A stretch of DNA of 64,000 bases from Streptomyces sp. SM10 (GCF_002910915.1 NZ_NEUF01000173.1:141163-205162); one strand, 5' to 3'. Shown: positions 16,283-25,109, counted from the first letter of the stretch. Program-made: numbers and translations. Notes: generated by a model not told the origin, from the letters alone.

Positions 16283-19225
16283 TCAGAGAACGGGCCGGGT
16301 CGCGCGCTCGAGCTCGATGAGCGCCGAGTGGTAGCGGTGGCCGGTCGCCCGGTCCATCCCGATCTCGCACATGCGGTTCGCCGACAGATAGGCGTCGTAC
16401 TCCCGGGTGTTGACCTCCGCGGCCTCCCTGGCGGTCGCCGAGTCGGTGAGCTCCTTGTGCAGCATCCCCCGGTCGCCGGCGAATCCGCAGCAGCCCGCGT
16501 CGTCCGGCACGACGACCTCTTCGGCACACGCCTCGGCCACGGTGCGCAGGTGCGCCACATCCCCCAGATGCTCCATCGAACAGGTGGGGTGCAGGACGGC
16601 GGAACCCGTCCTGCGGAACACGGTCAGGGAGGGGAGCAGTTCGTCGGCCGCCCAGACCAGCGAGTCGACGACGGTCAGCTCCCTGTGCAGGGCCAGATTG
16701 TCCTCGGTGAGATACGGAACCACCTCGTGCGCCAGCCCCAGCGTGCACGACGACGCGTCGACGACGAGAGGCAGCGCGCCTCCGGCGGTCCAGCCCCACG
16801 CGGCCTCCACGATGCGGTTGGCCATGACCGCGTTGGCGACGTCGTACCCCTTGGAGTGCCAGATCGTCGCGCAGCAGGTCCCGGAGACGTCCTGCGGAAT
16901 CCAGACCGGCCTGCCGGCCCGCGCGGACAGGGAGACGACGGACTCGGCGAGCGAGGGCGCTCCCGCGTCGCCCGGGCCGGCGAAGATGCGGTTCACACAG
17001 GCCGGGTAGTACACGGCGCTCGCACCCGCCCGGGAGGTCGGCGGCAGTCCGCGGGGCGCCGGCCCGGGGATCTCGGGCAGCCACTCGGGCACCAGATCCG
17101 GGTCCACGGCCTTGCGGGCGAGCCGTGTCACGGCCTCGAGCAGCCGATCACCCGCGTGGCGCGTCACGAAGCCGGCCGCGCCGAGCGCGATCCGTGCAGA
17201 TGCCTCCACGGCCTTGAAGTGCTGTGCCGTCAGAGCCGCCACCCGCTCCTCGCGAGGGGAGTGCCGGAGGTGGCGGAAGTCCTTCATCATCGCCCCGGTG
17301 TCGATGCCGACCGGGCACGCGAGCTTGCACGTGGAGTCGCCCGCACAGGTGTCCACCGCGTCGTAGCCGTACGCGTCCAGCAGCCCTGCCTCCACCGGTG
17401 AGCCGTCCGGCTGACGCATCATCTCCCGGCGCAGCACGATCCGTTGACGCGGCGTCGTCGTGAGGTCCTCACTGGGGCAGGTGGGCTCGCAGAACCCGCA
17501 CTCGATGCACGGGTCGGCGACCGGCTCGACCTTGGGGATGGTCTTGAGCCCCCGCAGGTGCGCCTTCGGATCCCGGTCGAGGACGATCCGGGGTGCCAGG
17601 ACCCCGTCGGGGTCGATGGCCCGCTTCGTACGCCACATCAGCTCCGTCGCCGTGGGCCCCCACTCCCGCTCCAGGAACGGTGCGATGTTGCGGCCGGTGG
17701 CGTGTTCCGCCTTCAGCGATCCGTCGAAGCGGTCGACGACGAGTGTGCAGAACTCCTCCATGAAGGCGGCGTACCGCTCGACGTCGGCCGGTCGCGCGGC
17801 GTCGAAGGCCAGCAGGAAGTGCAGATTCCCGTGCGCCGCGTGACCTGCCACGGCCGCGTCGAAGCCATGGTCGGCCTGGAGTGCGAGCAGCGCCTCGCAG
17901 GCCTCCGAGAGCCGCGACGGGGGGACGGCGAAGTCCTCGGTGATCAGCGTCGTGCCCGAGGGGCGGGAGCCGCCGACGGCGGTGACGAACGCCTTGCGTG
18001 CCTTCCAGTACTCGGAGACGGTGGCGGCGTCGCGGGTGAACTCGTTGGTCACGGAGACGGCGGGCGCCACCAGGTCGAGATCCGCGACGACCGAGGCCGC
18101 CGCCCGCTCACAGGCGCCCAGCGCGTCCTCGTCCGGGGCGCGGAACTCCACCAGGAGCGCTGTCGTCCCCTGCGGGAGACCGGCCCAGTCGGAGGGGACA
18201 CCGTCGACCCGGACCGAGGCGCGCAGGGTGTTGCCGTCCATGAGCTCGACGGCTGAAGCCCCCGCCTCGTTGAACCGCGGCACCGCCGCCGCTGCCGCCG
18301 TGAGCGAGGGGAAGAACAGCAGGGCGGACGAGACCCGGCGGTCCAGGGGCAGGGTGTCGAAGACGACCTCGGAGATGAAGCCGAAGGTGCCCTCGGAGCC
18401 GACCATCAGGCCGCGAAGGATCTCCACGGGTGTCGATCCGTCGAGGAACGCGTCCAGGCGGTAGCCGTTGGTGTTCTTGATCTCGTACTTGGCGCGGATC
18501 CGGGCGGTCAGCCGCTTGTCCGCCTCGATCTCCGCCTTGAGCGCAAGCAGTTCGTCGCACAGGTGTGGTTCCGCGTGACGCAGCAGCTCGTCGGCGTCCG
18601 GTTCGGCGGTGTCGACCACCGTGCCGCTCGGCAGGACGAAGGTCAGCGAGGAGACCGTACGGTAGGAGTTCCTGGTGATGCCCGCAGTCATGCCCGAGGC
18701 GTTGTTCGCCACGACACCGCCGACGGTGCAGGCGATGGCGCTGGCGGGATCGGGCCCCAGGATCCGGCCGTGCCGGGCGAGCGCCGCATTGGCCCGCATG
18801 ACGGTGGTCCCCGGCCGGATCCGGGCCCGTGCGCCGCCGTCCAGGACCTCGACGCCCGTCCAGTGCCGGCGTACGTCGACGAGGATGTCCTCGCCCTGCG
18901 CCTGGCCGTTGAGGCTGGTGCCCGCGGCCCGGAAGACGACGCCCCGGCCGTTGCCGTGCGCGTAGGAGAGGATCGCGGAGACGTCGTCGAGATCCTCCGG
19001 TACCAGCACGACCTGCGGCAGGAAGCGGTAGGGGCTGGCGTCGGAGGCGTACCGCACCAGGTCGGAGACCTTCCACAGCACCTTCTCCGGACCGAGCAGG
19101 GCCGTCAGGCCGGCCCGCAGCGCCGCAGGGGTCCCCGAAGCCTTCCGGTCCGGCACCCGATCGGGGGACGGTTCCCGCGCCGTACGCGGACGCAGGGCTT
19201 CCGGCTTGGGCTCCAGCAGCGGCAT
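16283..19225 (-). CDS. FAD-linked oxidase fused to Fe-S/CCG domains (YdiJ-like 2-hydroxyacid dehydrogenase)
   Basis: A 980-residue fusion. The N-terminal half is a FAD-binding type 4 (GlcD-like) oxidase with PEDLDDVSAILSYA, RAAGTSLNGQAQGEDILVD and GGVVANNASGM. The middle carries two 4Fe-4S cysteine sets: CIECGFCEPTCP (about 572-583) and CAGDSTCKLACP (about 627-638). The C-terminal part has two CCG-type cysteine-rich blocks, SGTCCATIWHSKG and DAGCCGFAGDRG (near 910). The layout matches E. coli YdiJ, reported as a D-2-hydroxyglutarate dehydrogenase, and D-lactate dehydrogenases of the same architecture. It would oxidise a 2-hydroxyacid and pass electrons through the clusters to a membrane acceptor. 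The start at 19225 (MPLLEPKPEA) avoids overlap with the hairpin at 19244-19273. Substrate not decidable from sequence. Confidence 0.88.
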   Translation of the reverse strand: MPLLEPKPEALRPRTAREPSPDRVPDRKASGTPAALRAGLTALLGPEKVLWKVSDLVRYASDASPYRFLPQVVLVPEDLDDVSAILSYAHGNGRGVVFRAAGTSLNGQAQGEDILVDVRRHWTGVEVLDGGARARIRPGTTVMRANAALARHGRILGPDPASAIACTVGGVVANNASGMTAGITRNSYRTVSSLTFVLPSGTVVDTAEPDADELLRHAEPHLCDELLALKAEIEADKRLTARIRAKYEIKNTNGYRLDAFLDGSTPVEILRGLMVGSEGTFGFISEVVFDTLPLDRRVSSALLFFPSLTAAAAAVPRFNEAGASAVELMDGNTLRASVRVDGVPSDWAGLPQGTTALLVEFRAPDEDALGACERAAASVVADLDLVAPAVSVTNEFTRDAATVSEYWKARKAFVTAVGGSRPSGTTLITEDFAVPPSRLSEACEALLALQADHGFDAAVAGHAAHGNLHFLLAFDAARPADVERYAAFMEEFCTLVVDRFDGSLKAEHATGRNIAPFLEREWGPTATELMWRTKRAIDPDGVLAPRIVLDRDPKAHLRGLKTIPKVEPVADPCIECGFCEPTCPSEDLTTTPRQRIVLRREMMRQPDGSPVEAGLLDAYGYDAVDTCAGDSTCKLACPVGIDTGAMMKDFRHLRHSPREERVAALTAQHFKAVEASARIALGAAGFVTRHAGDRLLEAVTRLARKAVDPDLVPEWLPEIPGPAPRGLPPTSRAGASAVYYPACVNRIFAGPGDAGAPSLAESVVSLSARAGRPVWIPQDVSGTCCATIWHSKGYDVANAVMANRIVEAAWGWTAGGALPLVVDASSCTLGLAHEVVPYLTEDNLALHRELTVVDSLVWAADELLPSLTVFRRTGSAVLHPTCSMEHLGDVAHLRTVAEACAEEVVVPDDAGCCGFAGDRGMLHKELTDSATAREAAEVNTREYDAYLSANRMCEIGMDRATGHRYHSALIELERATRPVL

Positions 19226-19243
19226 GTCAGGGTCCCCTCGACG

Positions 19244-19273
19244 GTGCGGTGCGGTGCGGGGACCGCACCGCAC
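19244..19273 (-). terminator. Perfect 12-bp hairpin after the MarR gene
   Basis: GTGCGGTGCGGT (19244-19255) pairs exactly with ACCGCACCGCAC (19262-19273) around GCGGGG. It lies between the MarR stop (19277) and the YdiJ-like start (19225), so it can insulate the two same-strand genes. Confidence 0.7.
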
Positions 19274-19276
19274 GCC

Positions 19277-19723
19277 TCAGCAGCGGCGGCGCTCCGGCAT
19301 CCCGTCGACCAGAGCGGTGAGCAGCCCGCCGAGCACCTCGCGCTGCTCGGCGGTCAATGGAGCCAGGATCTCCTCCGCGGCGGCCTTCCGCGCGTCGCGC
19401 ATCGAACGGAGCACCGCACGGCCCTCCTGGGTGATCTCGATACGGACCACCCGGCGATTGGTCGGATCCGGGGCGCGCCGCACCCGACCGCTCGCCTCCA
19501 GGCCGTCGACCAGGGTGGTCACCGCTCGGGGGACGACGTCCAGGTGCTCGGCGAGATCGGCCATCCGGGGAGGGCCGTCGTAGTGCGCGGTCGTGCGCAG
19601 GAGGCGGAACTGGGCCGGGGTGATGCCTATCGGCTCCAGCTGCCGGCTCTGGATGCGCTGGAGCCTGCGCGTGAGCCGCAGCAGCTGCTCGGCGAGCATG
19701 CCGTCGGAGTCGGGGGAGTCCAT
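19277..19723 (-). CDS. MarR-family transcriptional regulator
   Basis: A 148-residue winged helix protein. The DNA-binding part is clear: ITPAQFRLLRTTAHYDGPPR (about residues 33-52), MADLAEHLDVVPRAVTTLVD as recognition helix region (about 53-72) and the wing DPTNRRVVRIEITQEGR. MarR proteins are dimeric repressors released by small aromatic or drug-like ligands. The gene is divergent from a multidrug-type ABC exporter (19878-21683), the usual arrangement for a local repressor. The inverted repeats in the shared promoter region (19746-19772) fit this. Ligand unknown. Confidence 0.9.
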   Translation of the reverse strand: MDSPDSDGMLAEQLLRLTRRLQRIQSRQLEPIGITPAQFRLLRTTAHYDGPPRMADLAEHLDVVPRAVTTLVDGLEASGRVRRAPDPTNRRVVRIEITQEGRAVLRSMRDARKAAAEEILAPLTAEQREVLGGLLTALVDGMPERRRC

Positions 19724-19745
19724 ACGGGAACAATATCAGGACTTC

Positions 19746-19772
19746 GTTCATTGTGAACAGGGGTAACAATGA
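19746..19772. promoter_or_regulatory. Candidate MarR operator between divergent marR and ABC exporter
   Basis: Two overlapping symmetric elements lie 23-49 bases upstream of the MarR start. One is a 13-base palindrome GTTCA-TTG-TGAAC (19746-19758). The other is the pair TCATTGT (19748-19754) and ACAATGA (19766-19772), 11 bases apart. The AT-rich composition stands out in this GC-rich region. A MarR dimer bound here could control both directions. Binding is inferred from symmetry and position only. Confidence 0.6.
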
Positions 19773-19877
19773 GCTAGGCTCCCGAAGTCGGCTCGTGCGG
19801 TCGGTCATCGAGGCCTGTCGGCCGCGGGAGCCGGCCCGCACACACCGCATTTCCCTCGCACGCTCTCGAAGGAGCCC

Positions 19878-21683
19878 ATGAAACCCGACGAACCCGCCTG
19901 GACACCTCCGGCCGCAGACACCGGGCAGCCGCCCGCCGAACTCCGCCGCATCTTCCGGCTCTTCCGTCCCTACCGCGGCAGACTCACCGTGGTGGGGTTG
20001 CTGGTCGGCGCCTCGTCGCTCGTCTCGGTCGCCTCGCCCTTCATGCTCCGTGAGGTCCTGGACACCGCCATCCCGCAGGGGCGCACGGGCCTGCTCACGC
20101 TGCTCGCGCTCGGCATGATCCTCACCGCTGTGATGAACAGCGTCTTCGGCGTCCTGCAGACCCTGATCTCCACGACGGTCGGCCAGCGGGTGATGCACGA
20201 CCTGCGCACCGCCGTCTACACCCAGCTGCAACGCATGCCGCTCGCCTTCTTCACCCGCACGCGCACCGGCGAGGTGCAGTCCCGCATCGCCAACGACATC
20301 GGCGGGATGCAGGCGACGGTCACCTCCACCGCGACCTCCCTGGTCTCCAACCTCACCTCCGTCGTCGCCACCGTGGTCGCGATGCTCGCGCTGGACTGGC
20401 GCCTCACGGTCGTCTCGCTGCTCCTGCTGCCGGTCTTCGTCTGGATCAGCCGCCGTGTCGGCCGGGAGCGCAAGAAGATCACCACCCAGCGTCAGAAGCA
20501 GATGGCCGCGATGGCGGCCACGGTCACCGAATCGCTCTCGGTCAGCGGGATTCTGCTCGGCCGGACCATGGGTCGATCCGACTCCCTCACCAGGGCCTTC
20601 TCCGAGGAGTCCGAGCGCCTGGTCGACCTCGAAGTGCGCTCGAACATGGCGGGGCGCTGGAGGATGTCGACCATCGGGATCGTGATGGCCGCCATGCCCG
20701 CGGTCATCTACTGGGCGGCGGGCCTGACCCTCCAGTCGGGTGTCACGGCCGTCTCCATCGGCACGCTGGTCGCGTTCGTGTCGCTCCAGCAGGGACTCTT
20801 CAGGCCGGCCGTGAGTCTGCTCTCCACCGGTGTGCAGATGCAGACGTCGCTGGCCCTGTTCGCGCGCATCTTCGAGTACCTCGATCTCGACGTGGACATC
20901 ACCGAGCCCGAGAAGCCCGTCCGCCTGGAGAAGGTCCGTGGCGACCTCGCCTTCGAGGACGTCACCTTCGGCTACGACGCGACGAGCGGCCCCACCCTGA
21001 GCGGCATCGACGTGGCCGTGCCCGCAGGGAACAGCCTGGCCGTCGTCGGTCCCACCGGATCGGGCAAGTCCACGCTCAGCTACCTGGTCCCGCGCCTCTA
21101 CGACGTCACGTCGGGCCGGGTCACGATCGACGGCATCGACGTCCGTGACCTGGACTTCGACACCCTCGCCCGGGCTGTCGGCGTGGTCTCGCAGGAGACC
21201 TACCTCTTCCACGCCTCGGTCGCCGAGAACCTCCGCTTCGCCAAGCCGGACGCCACGGACGAGGAGATCGAGGCCGCGGCCCGCACCGCACAGATCCACG
21301 ACCACATCGCCGGACTGCCCGACGGCTACGACACCCTCGTCGGCGAACGCGGATACCGGTTCTCGGGTGGTGAGAAGCAGCGCCTGGCGATCGCCCGGAC
21401 GATCCTGCGCGACCCGCCCGTGCTGATCCTCGACGAGGCGACCAGCGCCCTCGACACCCGCACCGAACACGCCGTGCAGCAGGCCATCGACGCTCTGTCG
21501 AAGGGCCGTACCACCCTCACCATCGCGCACCGGCTCTCCACCGTCCGTGACGCGGACCAGATCGTCGTCCTGGACGGCGGCCGTGTCGCCGAGAGCGGCA
21601 CACACGAGGAACTGCTCGCGCAGGACGGGCGCTATGCGGGCCTGGTCCGCCGCGACGGCAGTCCAGCCCCCGTCGCTACCTGA
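19878..21683 (+). CDS. Multidrug-type ABC exporter (homodimer-type half-transporter)
   Basis: A 601-residue exporter with a six-helix membrane domain (about 35-330) and a C-terminal ATPase. Walker A GPTGSGKST (Lys near 397), the Q-loop region VGVVSQETYLFH, signature FSGGEKQR (near 498), Walker B LILDEATS and the H-loop IAHRLST are all intact. It should form a functional homodimer, unlike the pair at 12360-16000. AAGGAG lies four bases before the ATG at 19878. Divergent control by the MarR protein is likely, so substrates may be drug-like compounds. It ends at a bidirectional terminator (21749-21784). Confidence 0.92.
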   Translation: MKPDEPAWTPPAADTGQPPAELRRIFRLFRPYRGRLTVVGLLVGASSLVSVASPFMLREVLDTAIPQGRTGLLTLLALGMILTAVMNSVFGVLQTLISTTVGQRVMHDLRTAVYTQLQRMPLAFFTRTRTGEVQSRIANDIGGMQATVTSTATSLVSNLTSVVATVVAMLALDWRLTVVSLLLLPVFVWISRRVGRERKKITTQRQKQMAAMAATVTESLSVSGILLGRTMGRSDSLTRAFSEESERLVDLEVRSNMAGRWRMSTIGIVMAAMPAVIYWAAGLTLQSGVTAVSIGTLVAFVSLQQGLFRPAVSLLSTGVQMQTSLALFARIFEYLDLDVDITEPEKPVRLEKVRGDLAFEDVTFGYDATSGPTLSGIDVAVPAGNSLAVVGPTGSGKSTLSYLVPRLYDVTSGRVTIDGIDVRDLDFDTLARAVGVVSQETYLFHASVAENLRFAKPDATDEEIEAAARTAQIHDHIAGLPDGYDTLVGERGYRFSGGEKQRLAIARTILRDPPVLILDEATSALDTRTEHAVQQAIDALSKGRTTLTIAHRLSTVRDADQIVVLDGGRVAESGTHEELLAQDGRYAGLVRRDGSPAPVAT

Positions 21684-21748
21684 GCCGTGGGTCCGGCCGC
21701 TGTCGGCCTCACGGTGAGCCCGGGGTGTCGAGGGGCGGACACACGGCA

Positions 21749-21784
21749 GCGCCGCCGCTCCCGTGGGACGGGGAGCAGCGGCGC
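21749..21784. terminator. Bidirectional terminator between ABC exporter and 22-residue peptide gene
   Basis: GCGCCGCCGCTCCC (21749-21762) pairs with GGGGAGCAGCGGCGC (21770-21784) with one mismatch. It sits between two convergent units, 65 bases past the exporter stop and 17 bases past the peptide stop. Confidence 0.7.
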
Positions 21785-21800
21785 CGTGGTGCAGAGACGG

Positions 21801-21869
21801 TCAGACGAGCCAACCCACGAAGTGGACGACGCCGGCAAGCAGGTTGGTCAGGAAGTTCGTCTCGGTCAT
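21801..21869 (-). CDS. 22-residue hydrophobic peptide, unknown function
   Basis: The short frame reads MTETNFLTNLLAGVVHFVGW plus LV-stop. After a polar start (TETN) it is one continuous hydrophobic or amphipathic segment, long enough to span or lie on a membrane, with a single His. AAGGAG (complement of 21871-21876) precedes the ATG by only one base, closer than usual. The site is also inside a five-codon frame (MQQGE-stop, 21866-21883) whose TGA overlaps the ATG as ATGA, so translation may be coupled. A terminator lies 17 bases downstream. I do not recognise a family. Options include a small membrane protein, a type I-like toxin or a signalling peptide. That it is a gene at all is an inference from layout. 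Confidence 0.4.
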   Translation of the reverse strand: MTETNFLTNLLAGVVHFVGWLV

Positions 21870-22046
21870 TCTCCTTGTTGCATGGTGGATCTGTGGGACA
21901 TGCGCAGTAGCGTTCTGTAGCCCTCTGTGTGCGTGTAGTAATCATTGACCGGCGCCCGGCAGTTGAGCAATCAATCCCGGAGCGGCCACGCGTTCGAGCG
22001 AACAACCGATCCCCTGTTCGTGTGTTCTGGCGTTGCGCCGGTGCGC

Positions 22047-23123
22047 TCAGGCGGGCACCCCGTCCAGCAGCCGGGTGACCGAACGGACCGCGGCCCGGCC
22101 GGCCCGGTTGGCGCCGATCGTGCTCGCGGACGGGCCGTACCCGACGAGATGCACGCGCGCGTCCCGTACCGCCCGGGTGTCCTCGACGCGGATGCCGCCG
22201 CCGGGCTCGCGGAGCTTCAGGGGCGCCAGGTGATCGACGGCGGCCCGGAAACCGGTCGCCCACAGGATCGCATCGGCCTCGACCGTCCGGCCGTCCGCCC
22301 AGGCCACCCCGTCCGGGGTGATCCGTTCGAAGATGGGCAGCCGATCGAGGACGCCCTGTTCGCGCGCGTGCCGGACGGCGTCGTTGAGCGGCAGCCCGGT
22401 CACGCTCACGACGCTCTGCGGCGGCAGTCCCCGGCGTACGCGTTCCTCCACCATGGCCACCGCCGCGCGTCCCTGGTCCTCGCCGAACGGCCCCTCCCGG
22501 TAGACGGGGGGCCGGCGCGTCACCCAGTAGGTCTCCGCCGCCGTCCCGGCGATCTCCATCAGGTGCTGGGTTCCCGATGCGCCGCCACCGACCACGATCA
22601 CCCGCAGACCGGCGAACTCCTCCGGCCCCGGATAGTTCGCCGTGTGCAGCTGCAGTCCCCTGAACGCCCCCTGGCCGGGATAGCGCGGCCAGAACGGGCG
22701 GTCCCAGGTGCCCGTGGCGTTGATCAGCGCGCGCGTGGCGTATGCACCCTCGGAGGTCTCGACGAGCAGCCGCCCGTCCATTCCCTCGCGCACGGTGCTC
22801 ACGTCGACCGGACGGTGCACCCGCAGGCCGAAGCGCCGCTCGTACGCGTCGAAGTAGGCGCCGATGACCTCCGACGAGGGGCGGCTTTCGTCGGCGCCCG
22901 TCAGCTCCATGCCGGGGAGGGCGTGCATGCCGTGCACCTTGCCGTACGTGAGGGAGGGCCAACGGAACTGCCAGGCGCCGCCGGGGCGCGGGGCGTGGTC
23001 CAGCACCACGAAGTCCCCGTCGGGTCGGAGACCGGCGCGCTGCAGGTGATGGGCGGCGGACAGCCCCGCCTGCCCGGCGCCGATGACGACCACGTCCAGC
23101 TCACGCGTCCCGAAGTTGTTCAC
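22047..23123 (-). CDS. CzcO/YpdA-like FAD-dependent oxidoreductase (flavin monooxygenase fold)
   Basis: A 358-residue flavoprotein. FAD motif VVVIGAGQAGLSAAHHL lies at about residues 11-27. FAxGxx-like text is replaced by RPGGAWQFRWPSL. The NADPH-binding fold VIVVGGGASGTQHLMEI lies near residue 175, and the closing ATGFRAAVDHL block is typical. Length and layout match CzcO/TrkA-like and single-component flavin monooxygenase relatives that oxidise small substrates or thiols. A GTG at 23123 starts it. About 75 bases separate it from the divergent YjbQ gene. Substrate not decidable. Confidence 0.85.
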   Translation of the reverse strand: MNNFGTRELDVVVIGAGQAGLSAAHHLQRAGLRPDGDFVVLDHAPRPGGAWQFRWPSLTYGKVHGMHALPGMELTGADESRPSSEVIGAYFDAYERRFGLRVHRPVDVSTVREGMDGRLLVETSEGAYATRALINATGTWDRPFWPRYPGQGAFRGLQLHTANYPGPEEFAGLRVIVVGGGASGTQHLMEIAGTAAETYWVTRRPPVYREGPFGEDQGRAAVAMVEERVRRGLPPQSVVSVTGLPLNDAVRHAREQGVLDRLPIFERITPDGVAWADGRTVEADAILWATGFRAAVDHLAPLKLREPGGGIRVEDTRAVRDARVHLVGYGPSASTIGANRAGRAAVRSVTRLLDGVPA

Positions 23124-23197
23124 CTTTCTACCAACCTCGGCCGCGCCCCGGATCTTCCCGGGGCCGCGCCGCGTCCCGGCAGCGCGAGAATGGGGTC

Positions 23198-23620
23198 ATG
23201 ACCGAAACCTTTGCCACTCACCTGCTGAGCGTCACCACCGGACGGACCGAGACGGTCATGGACCTGACTGCGGACTGCGCGGAGTTCCTCACCCGCACCG
23301 CACACGGCAGAGACGGCCTGCTCAACGTCTTCGTCCCCCATGCCACGGCGGGGATCGCCATCCTGGAGACGGGGGCCGGCAGCGACGACGACCTGCTCAC
23401 CGCTCTGGAAACCCTGCTCCCCGCCGACGACCGCTGGCGCCACCGCCACGGCAGCCCCGGACACGGCCGCGACCACGTCCTCCCCGCCCTGGTGCCACCG
23501 CATGCGACCCTGCCGGTGATCGGGGGGCAACTGGAGCTGGGGACGTGGCAGTCGGTGTGCCTTGTCGATACGAACAGGGACAATGCCGACCGGCAGGTGC
23601 GGCTGAGTTTCGTGGGCTGA
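23198..23620 (+). CDS. YjbQ family (UPF0047) protein
   Basis: A 140-residue YjbQ/UPF0047 protein. Signature parts are LLNVFVPHATAGIAI (about residues 45-59), the HGSPGHGRDHV stretch, and the GTWQSVCLVDTN and RQVRLSFVG end. Some members show weak thiamine-phosphate synthase activity, hence the name secondary thiamine-phosphate synthase, but the physiological role is unsettled. The protein is usually a trimer. Full length and intact. Confidence 0.88.
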   Translation: MTETFATHLLSVTTGRTETVMDLTADCAEFLTRTAHGRDGLLNVFVPHATAGIAILETGAGSDDDLLTALETLLPADDRWRHRHGSPGHGRDHVLPALVPPHATLPVIGGQLELGTWQSVCLVDTNRDNADRQVRLSFVG

Positions 23621-24039
23621 TCAGGACTGTGCCGTCAATTCTCCGTACTATGCGTGCGCGAACGGAGAGTATCTTGCACGGTACGACCCCACATGCCATC
23701 GAACGTCCCTACGACAGGTGCGGCAGATGCCTGCTCGGAGTGTCGCGAGCACGATCAATGGCATGCCGTCGCCCCTCACCTCCCCCCCCCGGGCCAGTGC
23801 AGCCTTCGTCGGCGCCCTCGTGGGTGCCGCGGCCGGAGTCTGCTGATCACCGCTGCCGGAATGTTCTCGATCACCGTCAGCGTCGCGTTCGCGAGGCCGG
23901 TGCTCGGCGTGGCCGCTGTCGGCGCGGTCGTGGATGTGGCGGTGGCTCCAGGTACCACTCGCTCGAAATCGAGGTGGGCATCGTGTCTTCCCCCCTGTGG
24001 CTCCGCCGCGTCCCTCGCCTCGCCCATGGCATAGGACCC
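23621..24039. other. Gene-poor stretch with possible decayed membrane-protein text
   Basis: No intact gene. Around 23838-23950 one frame reads LLITAAGMFSITVSVAFARP followed by VLGVAAVGAVVDVAVA, which loosely resembles a late transmembrane region of MMPL transporters. Clear MMPL N-terminal debris follows at 24040, so this may be part of the same decayed locus with its order disturbed. The resemblance is weak. Confidence 0.3.
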
Positions 24040-24276
24040 AGGTTCACACCCGGCGGGCAATTCGGCGCCCCGGCCGGATGGGCGCAGCGTCGCTGTTGGG
24101 CCGCCCTTGTGCTCTGGGTGGCTGTCGTGGCGGCCATCACGCTGGGCTACGCCCCAGCCGGGTCCGCGTACAGGAACGACTTCTCTCGCTGCCGGGCACC
24201 GATGCGCAGGCGGCCACCGACCTGTTCAAGGAGCACGGCAGCGACCAGGCGGGCGACAGCGTCGAGATCCCTGCAT
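24040..24276 (+). pseudogene. MMPL-family transporter, N-terminal remnant with a two-base insertion
   Basis: One frame reads WAALVLWVAVVAAITLGYAP and AGSAYRNDFS, the first transmembrane helix of a mycobacterial-type MMPL lipid/drug transporter. At about 24184-24187 the frame changes and the expected text continues in another frame as LPGTDAQAATDLFKEHGSDQ and AGDSVEI. The sequence ttctctcgctg would read correctly as FSLPG if one TC were removed. Homology stops near 24276; the other roughly 600 residues are absent. Confidence 0.75.
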
Positions 24277-24440
24277 GAAGAACCACGGACTGACTCGCAG
24301 ATGTGGCAGGAGGTGCGCACGAGTCGCCGCGCATACAAGGTCCGCTCGGGAGCGTGCGGGTCGAAGCCGACCGGGACGGCCGGGCTAGGCGGTGATCTCG
24401 TCGGTCGGTTCCAGCGAGCGGCCCCTCGGGCACGCCGGAT

Positions 24441-24851
24441 TCAGGCCGAGCCGGGCCTCGCTCCGGCCGGCCCGCCCACGACCGTGAGCAGGTCCACGAC
24501 GAAGATCAGGGTCGAGCCCGCCGGGATCGACGCAGAGGGGGATTCCTTGCCGTAACCGAGGCGCGGCGGAACGATGATCTCGCGCCGGCCGCCGGCCTTC
24601 ATTCCCCGCACACCCCGGTCCCAGCCCTTGATGACCTTGCCACCGCCCACGGCGAACTTGAAGGGCCGGTCCCGCTCCCAGGAGGAGTCGAACTCCCTTC
24701 CTGACGCAAACGTGACCCCTACGTAGTGCACCTGCACGACCCGGCCCGGCTTCGCCTCGGGCCCGTCCCCGACCACGAGGTCCCGGATCGTCAGCTCGGT
24801 GGGCGCGTCACCCTCCAGAACCTCGATCCTGGGCTTGGTCCGTTCGCTCAT
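24441..24851 (-). CDS. FKBP-type peptidyl-prolyl cis-trans isomerase
   Basis: A 136-residue single-domain FKBP that accelerates proline isomerisation. Clear motifs are VVQVHYVGVTFASGREFDSS, the GWDRGVRGMKAGGRREIIVP core and PPRLGYGKESPSASIPAGST, with STLIFVVDLL closing the domain. No signal peptide or membrane segment is visible, so it is cytoplasmic. The start at 24851 (MSERTKPRIEVLEG) is chosen over a longer reading to 24899. It stands alone between MMPL debris and the katG terminator. Confidence 0.9.
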   Translation of the reverse strand: MSERTKPRIEVLEGDAPTELTIRDLVVGDGPEAKPGRVVQVHYVGVTFASGREFDSSWERDRPFKFAVGGGKVIKGWDRGVRGMKAGGRREIIVPPRLGYGKESPSASIPAGSTLIFVVDLLTVVGGPAGARPGSA

Positions 24852-25109
24852 CAGGGTCCCCTCGCTCGCCACCGGATCCCGCACGGACCGGTCGGACACA
24901 TGGACGTTCCATGCGGCAGGTGATCACGCTACCGGCACGGCGCACGCTCCGGGGCCCCGTGCCACGCAGGGCTGTTCCCGCGTCCGAGGTGTCTCCGGGT
25001 GGGGGTGCCGACCTCGCACCTGACGCGTGGCCGGGGCGGGTGCCGAGGCGTCGGCGCGGCCTCGGGCGACCATGTTCTGGTGGGGAGTGGCGGGCTGCTC
25101 CGTCGATGG
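24852..25109. other. Intergenic, no gene seen
   Basis: No supported coding region lies between the FKBP start and the katG terminator. It should contain the FKBP promoter; no confident -10/-35 pair was identified. Confidence 0.4.

Noticed and set aside
19227..21605. 792-codon minus-strand frame opposite the MarR/ABC exporter region
   Set aside because: It runs through both a divergent promoter and two genuine genes, and reads as low-complexity Asp/Gly/His/Arg text.
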